Source of the DNA: Maricaulis sp048269565
GTDB taxonomy: Bacteria; Pseudomonadota; Alphaproteobacteria; Caulobacterales; Maricaulaceae
Reading direction: 5' to 3'
Assembly: GCF_048269565.1 (NCBI RefSeq)
Contig: NZ_JBLXIK010000009.1
Location: forward strand, 1-64,000
DNA: 64,000 bases
Below are positions 44,101-53,513 of the stretch, piece by piece. A program made the translations under genes and the position numbers. The notes beneath the pieces are model-generated. The model searched no databases. It saw nothing but the letters and a program-made list of their open reading frames with translations, and had not been told where the DNA came from. How positions within the stretch are numbered: position 1 is the first letter of the stretch; every line of letters starts with the position of its first letter.

Positions 44101-44292
44101 CCGGACAAGACTGCGGACGGACTCTCCGAGGCGCTGAGCCTGCTGGAACGCGCCGGTTTTGCCTATGGCGTGTCCAAGTCATACAATTATCTGCGGGCAA
44201 CTTCCCATCGTCCGATTTCGCATATTGCCGGCGTCGGCACGTTCAACGTCTGGGCGATCAAACGCGAAAGCCTGGAACGCCTGCGCGGATAG
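41110..44292 (+). CDS. 46-residue-repeat protein fused to FkbM-family methyltransferase
   Basis: A 1060-residue protein starting at ATG 41110 (MQNFLTR). Residues 17-753 consist of about 16 consecutive helical repeats of exactly 46 residues. A linker (about 754-850) leads to an FkbM methyltransferase domain with SAM motif I VILDCGANFGMSTTYW (856-871), AFEPIKAYADLI and YLKLDIEGAEPMVL. FkbM proteins O-methylate sugars or other hydroxyls. The repeats suggest a solenoid scaffold that holds the enzyme at a glycan or protein complex (inference). It has no signal peptide or membrane span. It precedes the SIS and DUF115 genes in the same direction. Confidence 0.88.
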   Translation: MQNFLTRILGLLSQWAGFRSALLKFLEGPDGQPVFDQAVTADPERAATLLARSARLPRAADVSGLADAVIDHASDGVLAHALQARMSATGAVPPELASPEFVKSLVSSPDFAAQLARQAGRPAMVEAMRARMEADMAFTWQLVNDRVLKNLSEASRFDAVAADSLSRPAVRDAVKLRLASDAAYARSVLTRDQMMAVCHHPVFLEIAASCIDDPVLVEAASRRAEQDPAIARSLISLGALRHLVDGEDFRTLVAERLDSPAITQMVTARLATDASYRAATLDQGVYDAAREDALFLATAAGMIGAAPVVEAVRSAAKGDPDFARSIISPKALALIARDAVFLDAAAAVTGEAAMVAAVRQAAQDDAGYARSIMSPEALAGLSSEPDFIELAAGLVGEEPLVDAVRAALGADADYRSRIIDPGLLEHLREMPAFRKLAIAEIGSDDLVKAIRAAIEADGDLRDRIVSRTTLKAMADSKAFVELAAGRIAADPIVDAIRRRLLENHRYRDRILDPDILRAATEGAALGPLLSDRLDDDQVLTVIRDAVAGRPGFGDQLLDERTADLVAGHASIEARAGTLIRKPVFRQAVRAALLEDASYSRGLLDEAVLGKARDTMAFVAVAAGSIRATGVQSAIRRLMTGDADYARGLLTEAIIESIADDDMVLKPAARRIAGDVLIAAAKQALHDDERYVARILTTEVLKTVADHESFLKSVPNLLRVGRFRNSVQAALGEEPALAAKLAGSPAVLSNLLDQPWKGKGKLLDFTGRAAHVWRSLERLYGKERLEELASPVPMPERGFGHETDVRDYMLERLCEGDVMRLPHAEIEFIDRRSLWTLVNEILIDEEYYFHSDKSDPVILDCGANFGMSTTYWKLLYPDARVTAFEPIKAYADLIRANAKRNNFRDVVVHTAALSNHGGQETFFVSEDHSMAGSLTERRTAFGDTIHEITVDTVRLSEYITGPVDYLKLDIEGAEPMVLAEIEHKLKWVDQLTMEWHIDPDKTADGLSEALSLLERAGFAYGVSKSYNYLRATSHRPISHIAGVGTFNVWAIKRESLERLRG
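41158..43368 (+). repeat. About 16 tandem 46-residue protein repeats
   Basis: Aligned on a consensus like xFxxLAAxxIxxxxLVxAVR, then AAxxDxxYARSIISPEALxx, copies from residue 110 to 753 run without a gap; the first two (17-109) are degenerate. The conserved features are Phe at position 2, AVR around 18-20, Asp-x-x-Tyr around 26-29 and Leu/Pro around 33-36. The DNA copies have diverged, so this is an old protein-level repeat, not a recent DNA duplication. Confidence 0.85.
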
Positions 44293-44433
44293 GGGCAATG
44301 CTGTGTCCGACTGCGCAAATCACCCGAATGGGCGTTCCAAACCGGCCAAAAATTGCTACAAGCAGTGGCATTGATCAACTAGCTGATCGGTCGTGAGCGC
44401 GGGTTGGCTCAAGTCTATTTCCGGGAGTTCGAA

Positions 44434-45003
44434 ATGTCCGACGTGAACCATGCCTGGCTTGGTGAGTATTTCAACAAGTACCAAGGCCTGATGTTCGATG
44501 AGCAGGTCTATGACAAGCTGTTGGAATTTCACAAGCTTTGCCTGAGCGTCCGCGAGCGTGGCGGCAAGCTGATGTTTGCCGGAAACGGCGCCAGCGCCTC
44601 GATTTCCTCGCATGGCGCCGTCGATTTCACCAAGCAGGGACGCGTTCGGGCCGTCGATTTCAACGAACCCAATCTGATCACCTGCTTCTCGAACGATTTT
44701 GGCTATGAAAACTGGATCGCCAAGGCGGTCGAATTCTACAGCGATCCGGAAGACGTGCTGGTCCTGATTTCCGTCAGCGGCAAATCACCAAATGCCGTCA
44801 AGGCCGCCGAATACGCCAAGTCCAAGGGCATCCCGATTGTCGCTTTCACCGGCTCCGGCGCTGACAATCCGCTGCGCGCCATCGCCGACATTGATTTCTG
44901 GGTTGAGAGCCGCGCCTACAATATCGTCGAGTGTATTCACATGGGCTGGCTCATGGCGGTTGTCGACATGCTGGTGGGCCGGGCCGAATATCCTGTGACC
45001 TGA
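44434..45003 (+). CDS. SIS-domain sugar isomerase (GmhA-like)
   Basis: A 189-residue cytosolic SIS-domain protein resembling sedoheptulose-7-phosphate isomerase (GmhA). Start 44434 has GGGAG 7 bases upstream. Motifs are LMFAGNGASASISSHGAVDF (about 47-66), FSNDFGYEN, and LISVSGKSPNAVKAAEYAKS (the phosphosugar-binding SxSGxSxN). A heptose pathway would also need HldE and GmhB, which are not in the window. A different phosphosugar substrate is possible. Confidence 0.82.
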   Translation: MSDVNHAWLGEYFNKYQGLMFDEQVYDKLLEFHKLCLSVRERGGKLMFAGNGASASISSHGAVDFTKQGRVRAVDFNEPNLITCFSNDFGYENWIAKAVEFYSDPEDVLVLISVSGKSPNAVKAAEYAKSKGIPIVAFTGSGADNPLRAIADIDFWVESRAYNIVECIHMGWLMAVVDMLVGRAEYPVT

Positions 45004-45058
45004 TAAAACTCCAAACCCGTCATCCCATTAGCGGTGCCGGGCGATTGAGGGGGGCGAC

Positions 45059-45940
45059 GTGTTATCCTGGAGTTCGGATATTTCGCATCTGGAGCGGCTC
45101 GTGAGCTATCTCCGGGTGAGGCGCGCGCGGGCGCGGTATTTCGAGACGCTGCGTCTCGATCTCGGCAAGGGTTTTCCTTTTACGTCGCGCGACCCCGGAT
45201 ATCAGGGCCGCATTGCGAGCCTGTGGAACAAGCACAAGGGCAAGCGCGGCTTTGTGCTCGGCAATGGGCCGAGCCTGGGCCAGATGGATCTGACCAAGCT
45301 CAAGGATGAGGTCACGATCGGGTCGAACGGTATTTTCCTGAAATTCGAGGAAATGGGTTTTCACACCACCTATTTCACGATGGAGGATATCCAGCAGGTT
45401 GAAGACCGGCGCCACCAGCTGGCGAAGGTGAAGGGCCCGACCAAGATTTACGGGCTGCACAACTCCTATGCGATCAAGGATGTCGATGAGGACACGCTGT
45501 TCGCGAATGTCGCGGTCGACAGCTATCCGACGAAAAACCGTTGGCGGGAGCATTATCCGGGCTTCTCGACGGATTTTGCCAATATTGTCTATCTCGGCTC
45601 GACCATCACCTACATCAATCTCCAGCTGGCCTTCTTCCTCGGTCTCAACCCGGTCTACATCATCGGTTGCGATCACAGCTATGGTCCGCTGGCCAAGGCC
45701 TATCCGCCGGGCAAGATCCGGATCACACCTGAAGTCTATGAAATGCTGAAGGAAGCGCATTTCATCAACAATTACCATAAGATCGGCGGCACGTTCGGCA
45801 TTCCCTACGTGTCCTACCAGGAAGAGGCGTATCAACGAGCGCTCGATGTGTTCCGCGACTCCGGCCGTGAAGTGTTCAATGCGGGCGAGAATTCGAAGCT
45901 CGACATCTTCCCGCGCGTCAAATTTGATTCCCTGTTCTAG
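45059..45940 (+). CDS. DUF115/MptE-like protein
   Basis: A 293-residue protein from GTG 45059 (AGGGGGG just upstream). The core matches DUF115 / 6-hydroxymethylpterin-pyrophosphokinase MptE-like proteins: GFVLGNGPSLGQMDL (about 66-80), VTIGSNGIFL, then YFTMEDIQQV, and VYIIGCDHSYG near residue 200. Relatives occur in glycan clusters and in Maf flagellin-glycosylation factors, and many are glycosyltransferase-like Rossmann proteins. Catalysis here is not established. There is no signal peptide. Confidence 0.75.
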   Translation: MLSWSSDISHLERLVSYLRVRRARARYFETLRLDLGKGFPFTSRDPGYQGRIASLWNKHKGKRGFVLGNGPSLGQMDLTKLKDEVTIGSNGIFLKFEEMGFHTTYFTMEDIQQVEDRRHQLAKVKGPTKIYGLHNSYAIKDVDEDTLFANVAVDSYPTKNRWREHYPGFSTDFANIVYLGSTITYINLQLAFFLGLNPVYIIGCDHSYGPLAKAYPPGKIRITPEVYEMLKEAHFINNYHKIGGTFGIPYVSYQEEAYQRALDVFRDSGREVFNAGENSKLDIFPRVKFDSLF

Positions 45941-45958
45941 AATTCAAAGCGAGTTCCG

Positions 45959-47248
45959 ATGCGAATCGTCCACCTGACCTACACACTCCGCGGCGGCGCC
46001 GGCACAGCATTGCGACGCCATCATGAGGCGTTGCGCGAAAAAGGCATCGACTCCCAGATCGTGGTCGGCGAGGCGGTGAAGGGGGATACGCCCTATATTC
46101 ACTGTCTCAAGGATCTGGTCGAAGTGCCCGAAGCCAAGGCGCGGGCGTTTGAAGCGCTGGCGCGCCGGCATCAGAAGCGCGACGGCAGCGGCGATCTTTG
46201 GGCCAGCCCGGAAAGCTTCGGGCTCAAGGATACCGAGCTTGTGCGGGCGGCCGATATTTTCGAGGTACGCCAGCTGCATGCCGGTGGTCACCGCCCCTTC
46301 TTCAACTTCCGCGCCCTGCGCGCCATTGCGCGTGAGAAACCCGTCATCTGGCGCCTGTCGGACATGTGGGCCTTCACCGGTTATTGTGCCTACTCGCTGG
46401 ATTGCGAGCGCTGGCGTGAGGGTTGCGGTCCGTGTCCGCAGCTCACGACCGAGCCGGAAAAGGCCGAACTGCGCCGTCCGGACCGGGATAATTCCGCCAT
46501 CATGTGGAATGCCCGGCGCAAGGCGTTCCAGGGCGTGCCCTTCCATATGGTTTTCCCGTCCGAATGGCTGCTCGAACAGGCCCGGGTCAGCCTGCTCAAG
46601 GATGCCGCCTCCTTCACCCATATTCCCGTTGGCGTGGACCCGAGCGTGTTTCGGCCGGCAGCGCGGCAGGCCAATCGCGCGCGGCTCGGCATTTCCAAGG
46701 CGAATTTCGTGATCTCGGCCGTACTCTCGAACTCGAAGAACCATCGCAAGGCCTTCGATCTGTTTGCCGATGTGGTGGGGCGCCTGCGCGAACGCCAGCG
46801 CACGACACTGGTCATCGTCGGCAATGTCGGTGAGATCGAAGGGCATCCGGCCTTTGAGGGGCTCCAGATCGTCAGCCCGGGTTATGTCGGCGACGAGGCC
46901 GAGCAGGCCGGCATTCTGTCGACCGGGGATGTCTTCCTCTTCCCGTCACGGTGTGACAACTCGGCCCAGGTTCTGCTTGAAGCCGGGGCCTGCGCCTTGC
47001 CGACCGTGTGTTTCGATGTCGGCGGCAATGCGGAATACGTCAGGGAAGGCGAGACCGGCCGGGTGATCGAGCCCTTCGACATGGTCGCCATGTCGGCAGC
47101 GGTGCAAGCGTATCGCGATGATCCGATCCTGGCGAAAGCGCACGGCAAGGCCGCGCGCCGCTTCATGGATCAGGAGTGCTCGGTCAAGCTGCAGCGCCAG
47201 CGCTTCCAGAAGCTGTACGCGACTGTTCTTGCGGGCGGGGCGAGCTAG
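45959..47248 (+). CDS. GT-B glycosyltransferase (GT4-type)
   Basis: A 429-residue retaining glycosyltransferase-like protein. The N-terminus MRIVHLTYTLRGGAGTALRR supplies the glycine-rich acceptor loop. The C-terminal Rossmann half has VISAVLSNSKNHRKAFD (about 245) and the nucleotide-sugar-binding region FLFPSRCDNSAQVLLEAGAC (EX7E-like) near 325-345. The short intergenic gap (18 bases) suggests co-transcription with the DUF115 gene. Its last 65 bases overlap the convergent gene antisense. Sugar specificity unknown. Confidence 0.88.
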   Translation: MRIVHLTYTLRGGAGTALRRHHEALREKGIDSQIVVGEAVKGDTPYIHCLKDLVEVPEAKARAFEALARRHQKRDGSGDLWASPESFGLKDTELVRAADIFEVRQLHAGGHRPFFNFRALRAIAREKPVIWRLSDMWAFTGYCAYSLDCERWREGCGPCPQLTTEPEKAELRRPDRDNSAIMWNARRKAFQGVPFHMVFPSEWLLEQARVSLLKDAASFTHIPVGVDPSVFRPAARQANRARLGISKANFVISAVLSNSKNHRKAFDLFADVVGRLRERQRTTLVIVGNVGEIEGHPAFEGLQIVSPGYVGDEAEQAGILSTGDVFLFPSRCDNSAQVLLEAGACALPTVCFDVGGNAEYVREGETGRVIEPFDMVAMSAAVQAYRDDPILAKAHGKAARRFMDQECSVKLQRQRFQKLYATVLAGGAS

Positions 47249-48668
47249 CCACCGGCGTCGCCGATAGGTCACTCAACGCTTCAGGCTCCGGTGCTCCCGG
47301 CAGCAGTCCGGACTCGGCCAGGCAATGCTTTAGCGTCGCGACAAAGGCTTCGTCCGACAGGCGGCGTTTGAAATATTCCTGCGCCCGGGCCGCATACTCG
47401 TCATAATTCTGGTCGAGCTCGTCGAAGGCCGCCACGAACGAGTCGTAATTGTTCGGTTCATAGGTCAGGCCAACCCGGTTGGCTTCGGTCCGGAAACCGC
47501 AAACGCCGTAGGACGGGAAGATTACCGGCTTGCCGAAGGACATAACCTGACGCCAGACACCGCTGGTGCGGGCATGGTCCCGATAGGCCAGCGGAATGTA
47601 ATGGGCGTCGCGGAACAGCCGGTCGATGAATTTCTGGGATCCGCAATAGGTGCTGAACTCCAGCAGCCGGTCGTCCTCGATCAGCTTTTCGCGGGCGCGG
47701 ACCTCGCGCCAGTTGAGGACCTGATAGCCCGGCTTGATGCGGCCGAGGCGGACCAGGATGAGGTCTGGCCGGTCGGCCACGAGCCGGAGCAGGAAATCGA
47801 AGCCCTTGCGCACTTCCAGATCGCCGAACAACAGCACGATCTTCTTGCCCTTGTGGCGGCCCTTCCACTGCTGGTAACGGCCGGCCAGGCGTTTGTAGAG
47901 CGTGGTCTCTTCCTCGGTGAGGACTTCTTCCGGCTCGTAATGTCCGACCTCTTCGATAAGGTGGACCCGACCGGTTTCCGTGTGGCGCTGGGCGTAGACG
48001 TCGTCGGAGGCCAGGATGCCGTCAAGATAGCCCGGCTCGACAAGCAGGTGCTCATAGATCACCCCGCGCAGCCAGTGGCGGCGGTCATTGAGCTGCTTGA
48101 AGCGGCGCTCGGCGAGCGTCCGGCGGTAGAGGTAATCATAGCGGATGAAGACACCGTAGGTATTGCCGATGAATTTCGGCTTCCCGGCGCGGCCCTGGGC
48201 GAGGAAGGTCTCGAGCATTGCGTCGCCATCCATGAAGAAGGTCGCCGCGATGTCCTCGTTCTTCTGGTATTCCACGATCATCTCGAGCTCGGATGTCGCC
48301 GTCGGCATTTGCTTGCGCAGGCTGACGACACGAACATTCTCGAGATCACGAATGCCCTTCATGCTCGGGGATGTGAAATCCTTCCAGGTCGCCTGGGTCG
48401 CATCGTGCAATAGCCATTGCAGCGAGGTTGCATCCTGTTCGCCGCAATAGACGACATGGACCTCGAAGCCGAGGGCGTGCAGCGCATCGGCAAAGCGGGC
48501 GGCATAGAGATGCCGGTGACCGCCCAGATGGCTGGAATAGATCATGACGCGGCGGGATGTGGGTGCACTCGAAGCGCTGCTGGACACGCGGCCGTATTTG
48601 ACCCGCAGCCCGAACGCAACGACCTTGGAGATCAGGTCATTGACCACATTCACATTTTCTAGATTCAT
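47184..48668 (-). CDS. GT-B-like glycosyltransferase
   Basis: A 494-residue protein with a GT-B-type layout. The N-terminal half has VMIYSSHLGGHRHLYAARFA (about 41-60) and the C-terminal half GKKIVLLFGDLEVRKGFDFL (about 275) and SGVWRQVMSFGKPVIFPSYG (about 378). The last ~35 residues are Ser/Ala/Pro-rich and low-complexity; their coding DNA overlaps the 3' end of the opposite-strand glycosyltransferase by 65 bases, suggesting a stop-loss extension. Substrate unknown. It lies upstream-facing to the gmd-fcl operon in the same direction. Confidence 0.8.
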   Translation of the reverse strand: MNLENVNVVNDLISKVVAFGLRVKYGRVSSSASSAPTSRRVMIYSSHLGGHRHLYAARFADALHALGFEVHVVYCGEQDATSLQWLLHDATQATWKDFTSPSMKGIRDLENVRVVSLRKQMPTATSELEMIVEYQKNEDIAATFFMDGDAMLETFLAQGRAGKPKFIGNTYGVFIRYDYLYRRTLAERRFKQLNDRRHWLRGVIYEHLLVEPGYLDGILASDDVYAQRHTETGRVHLIEEVGHYEPEEVLTEEETTLYKRLAGRYQQWKGRHKGKKIVLLFGDLEVRKGFDFLLRLVADRPDLILVRLGRIKPGYQVLNWREVRAREKLIEDDRLLEFSTYCGSQKFIDRLFRDAHYIPLAYRDHARTSGVWRQVMSFGKPVIFPSYGVCGFRTEANRVGLTYEPNNYDSFVAAFDELDQNYDEYAARAQEYFKRRLSDEAFVATLKHCLAESGLLPGAPEPEALSDLSATPVASSPRPQEQSRTASGSAGAAA

Positions 48669-48725
48669 ACCGCTCTCGACCTGATTATCCCTGTCATCGC
48701 CCCATACTACACATCAAGCCGGGGC

Positions 48726-49710
48726 TCAGCCAGATATGCGGTCGTTCGGCCCCCTGCCGCCGACACTGTTGGCGAGATACCACTCATAGGCATCCGCCAG
48801 CCCTTCGCGGAACCCGATCGAGGGCTCCCAGCCAAGGCTGCGCAGCCGCGAGACGTCGAGCAGCTTGCGTGGCGTCCCGTCCGGCTTGCTGGTGTCCTTG
48901 CGCAATGAACCCTCAAAGCCCACGACGTCCATCACGAGCCGGGCGAGGTCATCAATGCGAATGTCCTCGCCGGTGCCGACATTGACGTGTTCATCGCCGG
49001 AATAGACCTTGAGCAGCGTCACGATCGCATCGGCGCAATCGTCGGCGTGCAGGAATTCCCGCCGCACCGAGCCGCTGCCCCAGATCTCCATGGAGTCGGC
49101 CTTCGCCATTTTTGCTTCATGAGCCTTGCGGATCAGGGCTGGAATGACGTGCGAGGACTGCAGGTCATAATTGTCGAACGGACCATAGAGATTGGTCGGC
49201 ATGGCCGAGATGAAGTCGCACCCGTGCTGCCGGCGGTAGGCCTGGCACAATTTGATGCCGGCGATCTTGGCCAGCGCATACCATTCATTGGTCGGCTCGA
49301 GCGCGCCGGTGAGCAGCGCGCCCTCCTGGATCGGCTGGTCGGCGAATTTCGGGTAGATGCAGGATGACCCCAGCAGGATCAGCTTCTCGACACCGACGCG
49401 GTGAGCCGCCTCGATGATGTTCGCTTCGATCATCAGGTTGTCATAGAGGAAGTCAGCCGGGTAGTGGTCATTGGCGAGGATGCCACCGACTTTTGCTGCG
49501 GCGACTATGACCAGTTCCGGACGCGCATCCGCCATCCAGGCGCGTGTGGCCTGCTGGTCGCGCAGGTCGACCGACTTGCTGCCAACGGTGAGCAGTTCGC
49601 CGGGCGCCTCGCGCTCAAGGCGCCGGACCACGGCCGAGCCGACCATGCCGCGATGGCCGGCGACCCATATCCGCTTTCCCTTCAGCGAACAGTGGGAGGG
49701 GAAATCGGGA

Positions 49711-49727
<17 letters not shown>
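48726..49727 (-). CDS. fcl: GDP-L-fucose synthase
   Basis: A 333-residue SDR epimerase/reductase converting GDP-4-keto-6-deoxymannose to GDP-L-fucose. The NADP loop is RIWVAGHRGMVGSAVVRRLE, with LGSSCIYPKFADQPI, the catalytic YALAKIAGIKLCQAYR (Tyr-x3-Lys) and MPTNLYGPFDNYD. ATG 49727 is chosen over GTG 49736 for AAGGTG at good spacing. It overlaps the gmd 3' end. Confidence 0.94.
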
Positions 49728-50781
<1,054 letters not shown>

Positions 50782-51260
50782 TACTTCCCCCTGGAGCCGA
50801 TCGCACGACCTGATGAGGCACGGAAAGGCCCAGTCAGCCTCACGTTTCGCATGCCAGAACGCGCGATGAAAGATGTGGCGGACCGTCTAAGAAACTTGGC
50901 GGCATCACGCAACCCCTTATCTCAACAGGCGTGCCCATATTTTTCGCGCCAGGGCTGCAGTTTCCGGCCTCTGGCGTGCCAGTTCGCCGGGGCCTGGCCT
51001 TCGGGGCGCCCGGGACGGCAACCCGTCCGCCGGACCGACTCTGGCGCGAACGCGTGCTGGCGTGTGAAGCTGAGAAGAGATATAGGCCCAGTCAGACAGG
51101 GGATGTATACAGATTTGTCGCCGGGAACCCGGCAATATCAGGGGGCTGGGGCTTCAGGCCGGCCATATCCATCGAAACCGGTCTCGCGAAGGCCGCGGAC
51201 GGGGTGCTCCGGCACCGGCGCCGCATCGCCCACGCCCCGGCAACCAGCAATAGGTGAACC
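50782..51260. other. Intergenic region between gmd and the ABC exporter
   Basis: 479 bases separating divergent operons. A plus-strand frame at 50931-51257 (108 codons from GTG) ends just before wzm, but it is rich in AGA, AGG, ATA and GTA codons and has no family match, so it is probably not a gene. Promoters for both sides should lie here; a TATAGG-like box occurs near 51081. No clear -35 partner is seen. Confidence 0.5.
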
Positions 51261-51998
51261 TTGGGTCAACCGGCCATTCAACTCGTGAGACGGGATATCC
51301 GCGCACAATATGCCGGATCGGGGCTCGGACTTTTCTGGGCCTTGCTCGAACCGCTCATCCTGGCCGGGGCGTTCATCTTTCTGCGCCATTCCGGCATGAT
51401 CACGATCGGCGACATCACCTTGCCCTATGCGGTCTACGCCGTCACGAGCCTGATGGTGTGGCAGACCTGTGTCGACGGCATCAATGGCGGTCTCAATTCG
51501 ATCACCCGGATGCGGCCATTGCTGAAGACGACCCAGGTGTCGGCTGGCTCGGTGGTCTCGGTCGTCATCCTGACTTCCTGCTTCTTCCATCTTTTCCGGC
51601 TCGTCGTCGCGCTCGGGGTGGCGATTGCCTTTGGCATCCATGACCCGGTCAATCTGCTCGCCTACGCCCTGTTTTCATTCCTGGCCCCGTTGTTCGGAGT
51701 CGCGATCGGCCTGTTGCTGGCGCCCTTCGCGGAGATATACCGGGATCTCAAGATTCTGGTTTCCTCTGCTCTGCGCCCGCTTCTCTTCGTGTCCGGCGTC
51801 ATCATCCCCATCCCGGCCCAGTTCGGATTTCTGGGGATTTACAATCCCATCGCCGTGGCCATTTCCACCGCCCGTGATGCGCTTGTCGGCGTGGGGCGGG
51901 TGGATTACGTTCTGGCCGGGCTCTGGCTCGCCATCATGATCATTGTGTTCGCAGTCGCGCTTTTCGTCTTCCGGCGTACACTCAGAATTGTCCTGTGA
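51261..51998 (+). CDS. wzm: Polysaccharide ABC exporter permease (Wzm/TagG-like)
   Basis: A 245-residue ABC-2 family membrane subunit with about six spans. The N-terminus LVRRDIRAQYAGSGLGLFWA is the conserved amphipathic segment of Wzm/KpsM/TagG permeases, followed by LLEPLILAGAFIF. The start is probably TTG 51261 (AGGTGA just upstream); GTG 51285 is an alternative. It sits 12 bases before the ATPase gene. Together they export a finished, lipid-linked glycan across the inner membrane. Confidence 0.9.
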   Translation: MGQPAIQLVRRDIRAQYAGSGLGLFWALLEPLILAGAFIFLRHSGMITIGDITLPYAVYAVTSLMVWQTCVDGINGGLNSITRMRPLLKTTQVSAGSVVSVVILTSCFFHLFRLVVALGVAIAFGIHDPVNLLAYALFSFLAPLFGVAIGLLLAPFAEIYRDLKILVSSALRPLLFVSGVIIPIPAQFGFLGIYNPIAVAISTARDALVGVGRVDYVLAGLWLAIMIIVFAVALFVFRRTLRIVL

Positions 51999-52010
51999 GA
52001 TCCTCCCGAT

Positions 52011-53474
52011 ATGCCGATCATTTCTGCCACTGGAATATCCAAGAAATATTCCCTTCGAGACCAGCAAACACGCCGCCGCGGCCTGGGCGCCCTGTTCCGC
52101 GAGATTGTCGGTCCGACTGAGGGCGACTCGGCATCGGTCGCGCTGTCCGAGGGGGAGTTCTGGGCCCTGCGCGATGTCGATCTGACGGTGTCCGATGGCG
52201 AGACGCTGGGCGTGATCGGCCTCAACGGTGCCGGCAAGACGACGCTGATGAGCCTGCTGGCCGGCGTGATCAAGCCGGACACGGGCAGTGTCGTGCACAA
52301 TGGTGATGTGCAGGCTGTGCTGAGCCTCGGGGCCGGCATCAACCAGAAACTGACCGGGCGCCAGAACGCCGAAAGCGGTGTCGCCCTGCGGGCGAGTTCC
52401 ATCGAACAGCGTGAGGAAATGATCGCGCGAATCGAGGAATTTTCCGAACTCGGCGAATTCTTCGACAGTCCGGTCGGCTATTATTCCAGCGGCATGAAGG
52501 CGCGGCTCGGTTTTGCCATCTGTATCAGCGCCACGCCGCAGGCGATCCTGATTGATGAAGCGCTCTCGGTCGGGGACGCGTCCTTCAAGCAGAAATGCCT
52601 GCTCTATCTTGAGCAATTGCGCCGCCGCGGTGTCGGCATGGTGATGGTGTCCCATTCCATGACCTCGATCCGGCAGTTCTGCGATTCCGCGATCTGGGTC
52701 CATGACGGCCAGATCCGCGCGCGCGGATCGAGCGGCGAAGTCGTGCATGAATATCTCCAGTTTGTGGAGCAAAGGCAGACCAGCTCGCTGGCAACGCCCG
52801 CGCCTGCCAGGGATGGCAATGCCGCACCGGTTGCCCGCAGCGGCACGCGGGCCGAGCCGGCGGGCAGCAAGATCAAGAGCGTCATGGGAACGGCGTTCAA
52901 CGCGGTGGACCGCCGGCCGTCCGTGCGGGCGCTCGGTCCGGTGGAGCGTGAACTGCATCTCTCGGGACAGCCCGGTGAGTGGATCCGGCCGGAAATCACT
53001 GCGACCGAGGTGAATGAATTATACGGGCGCCAACGCCCGGAACCCGGTGTCGCCGAATTCTCCGCCGCACTGCTGGTCAATGGCCAGCCCACAAACGAGG
53101 TGTGGCCGCATGAGAGCATGGAGATCGAGTATCGCTTCCGGCTGGCTGAGCCCGTCGGCAATCTCAACGTTTCGCTGGTGTTTCACAAGGAAGGCAGCGG
53201 CCGCCTCGCGACCATCTCGACCCTGAACCAGGACTTGCTCAAGGACCAGAGCGAGGCCGGGGTGGTGCATTGCCGGGTGAGGATCCCGGACATGGTGCTC
53301 GCGCCGGGCAATTATGTCGTCACCATCTCGATCCATGACGGCAAGCCCTATCTGTGGCGGGATGTGATCCTGACTTTCCGCGTGCGGACCTCCGAATTGC
53401 TCACCTGGGGCGATATCAACCTGCCTTACAGCTATGAGGTCTATTCGACCATCGACGAAGCCGATGTCGAATAG
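52011..53474 (+). CDS. wzt: Polysaccharide ABC exporter ATPase with Wzt-type C-terminal domain
   Basis: A 487-residue protein. The ATPase domain (about 1-250) has Walker A GLNGAGKTT (70-78), signature YSSGMKARLGFAICIS and Walker B AILIDEALSVGD. After a linker (about 255-330) a beta-rich Wzt_C-like domain (about 335-487) follows; in O-antigen Wzt this domain recognises the modified non-reducing end of the glycan and so allows export. This implies the exported chain carries a terminal cap, for which the FkbM methyltransferase is a candidate (inference). Confidence 0.92.
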   Translation: MPIISATGISKKYSLRDQQTRRRGLGALFREIVGPTEGDSASVALSEGEFWALRDVDLTVSDGETLGVIGLNGAGKTTLMSLLAGVIKPDTGSVVHNGDVQAVLSLGAGINQKLTGRQNAESGVALRASSIEQREEMIARIEEFSELGEFFDSPVGYYSSGMKARLGFAICISATPQAILIDEALSVGDASFKQKCLLYLEQLRRRGVGMVMVSHSMTSIRQFCDSAIWVHDGQIRARGSSGEVVHEYLQFVEQRQTSSLATPAPARDGNAAPVARSGTRAEPAGSKIKSVMGTAFNAVDRRPSVRALGPVERELHLSGQPGEWIRPEITATEVNELYGRQRPEPGVAEFSAALLVNGQPTNEVWPHESMEIEYRFRLAEPVGNLNVSLVFHKEGSGRLATISTLNQDLLKDQSEAGVVHCRVRIPDMVLAPGNYVVTISIHDGKPYLWRDVILTFRVRTSELLTWGDINLPYSYEVYSTIDEADVE

Positions 53475-53513
53475 GGCCGCGGCCAGGCCAGCGCGCCGCC
53501 CGGGGAGTCGTTG

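Noticed and set aside
45059..45940. Considered naming this gene as a sialyltransferase or as mptE
   Set aside because: Only the general DUF115-type Rossmann motifs are visible; the specific activity cannot be read from the sequence.
50931..51257. A 108-codon plus-strand frame just before wzm
   Set aside because: Rich in AGA, AGG, ATA and GTA codons unlike real genes here, no ribosome site and no family match.
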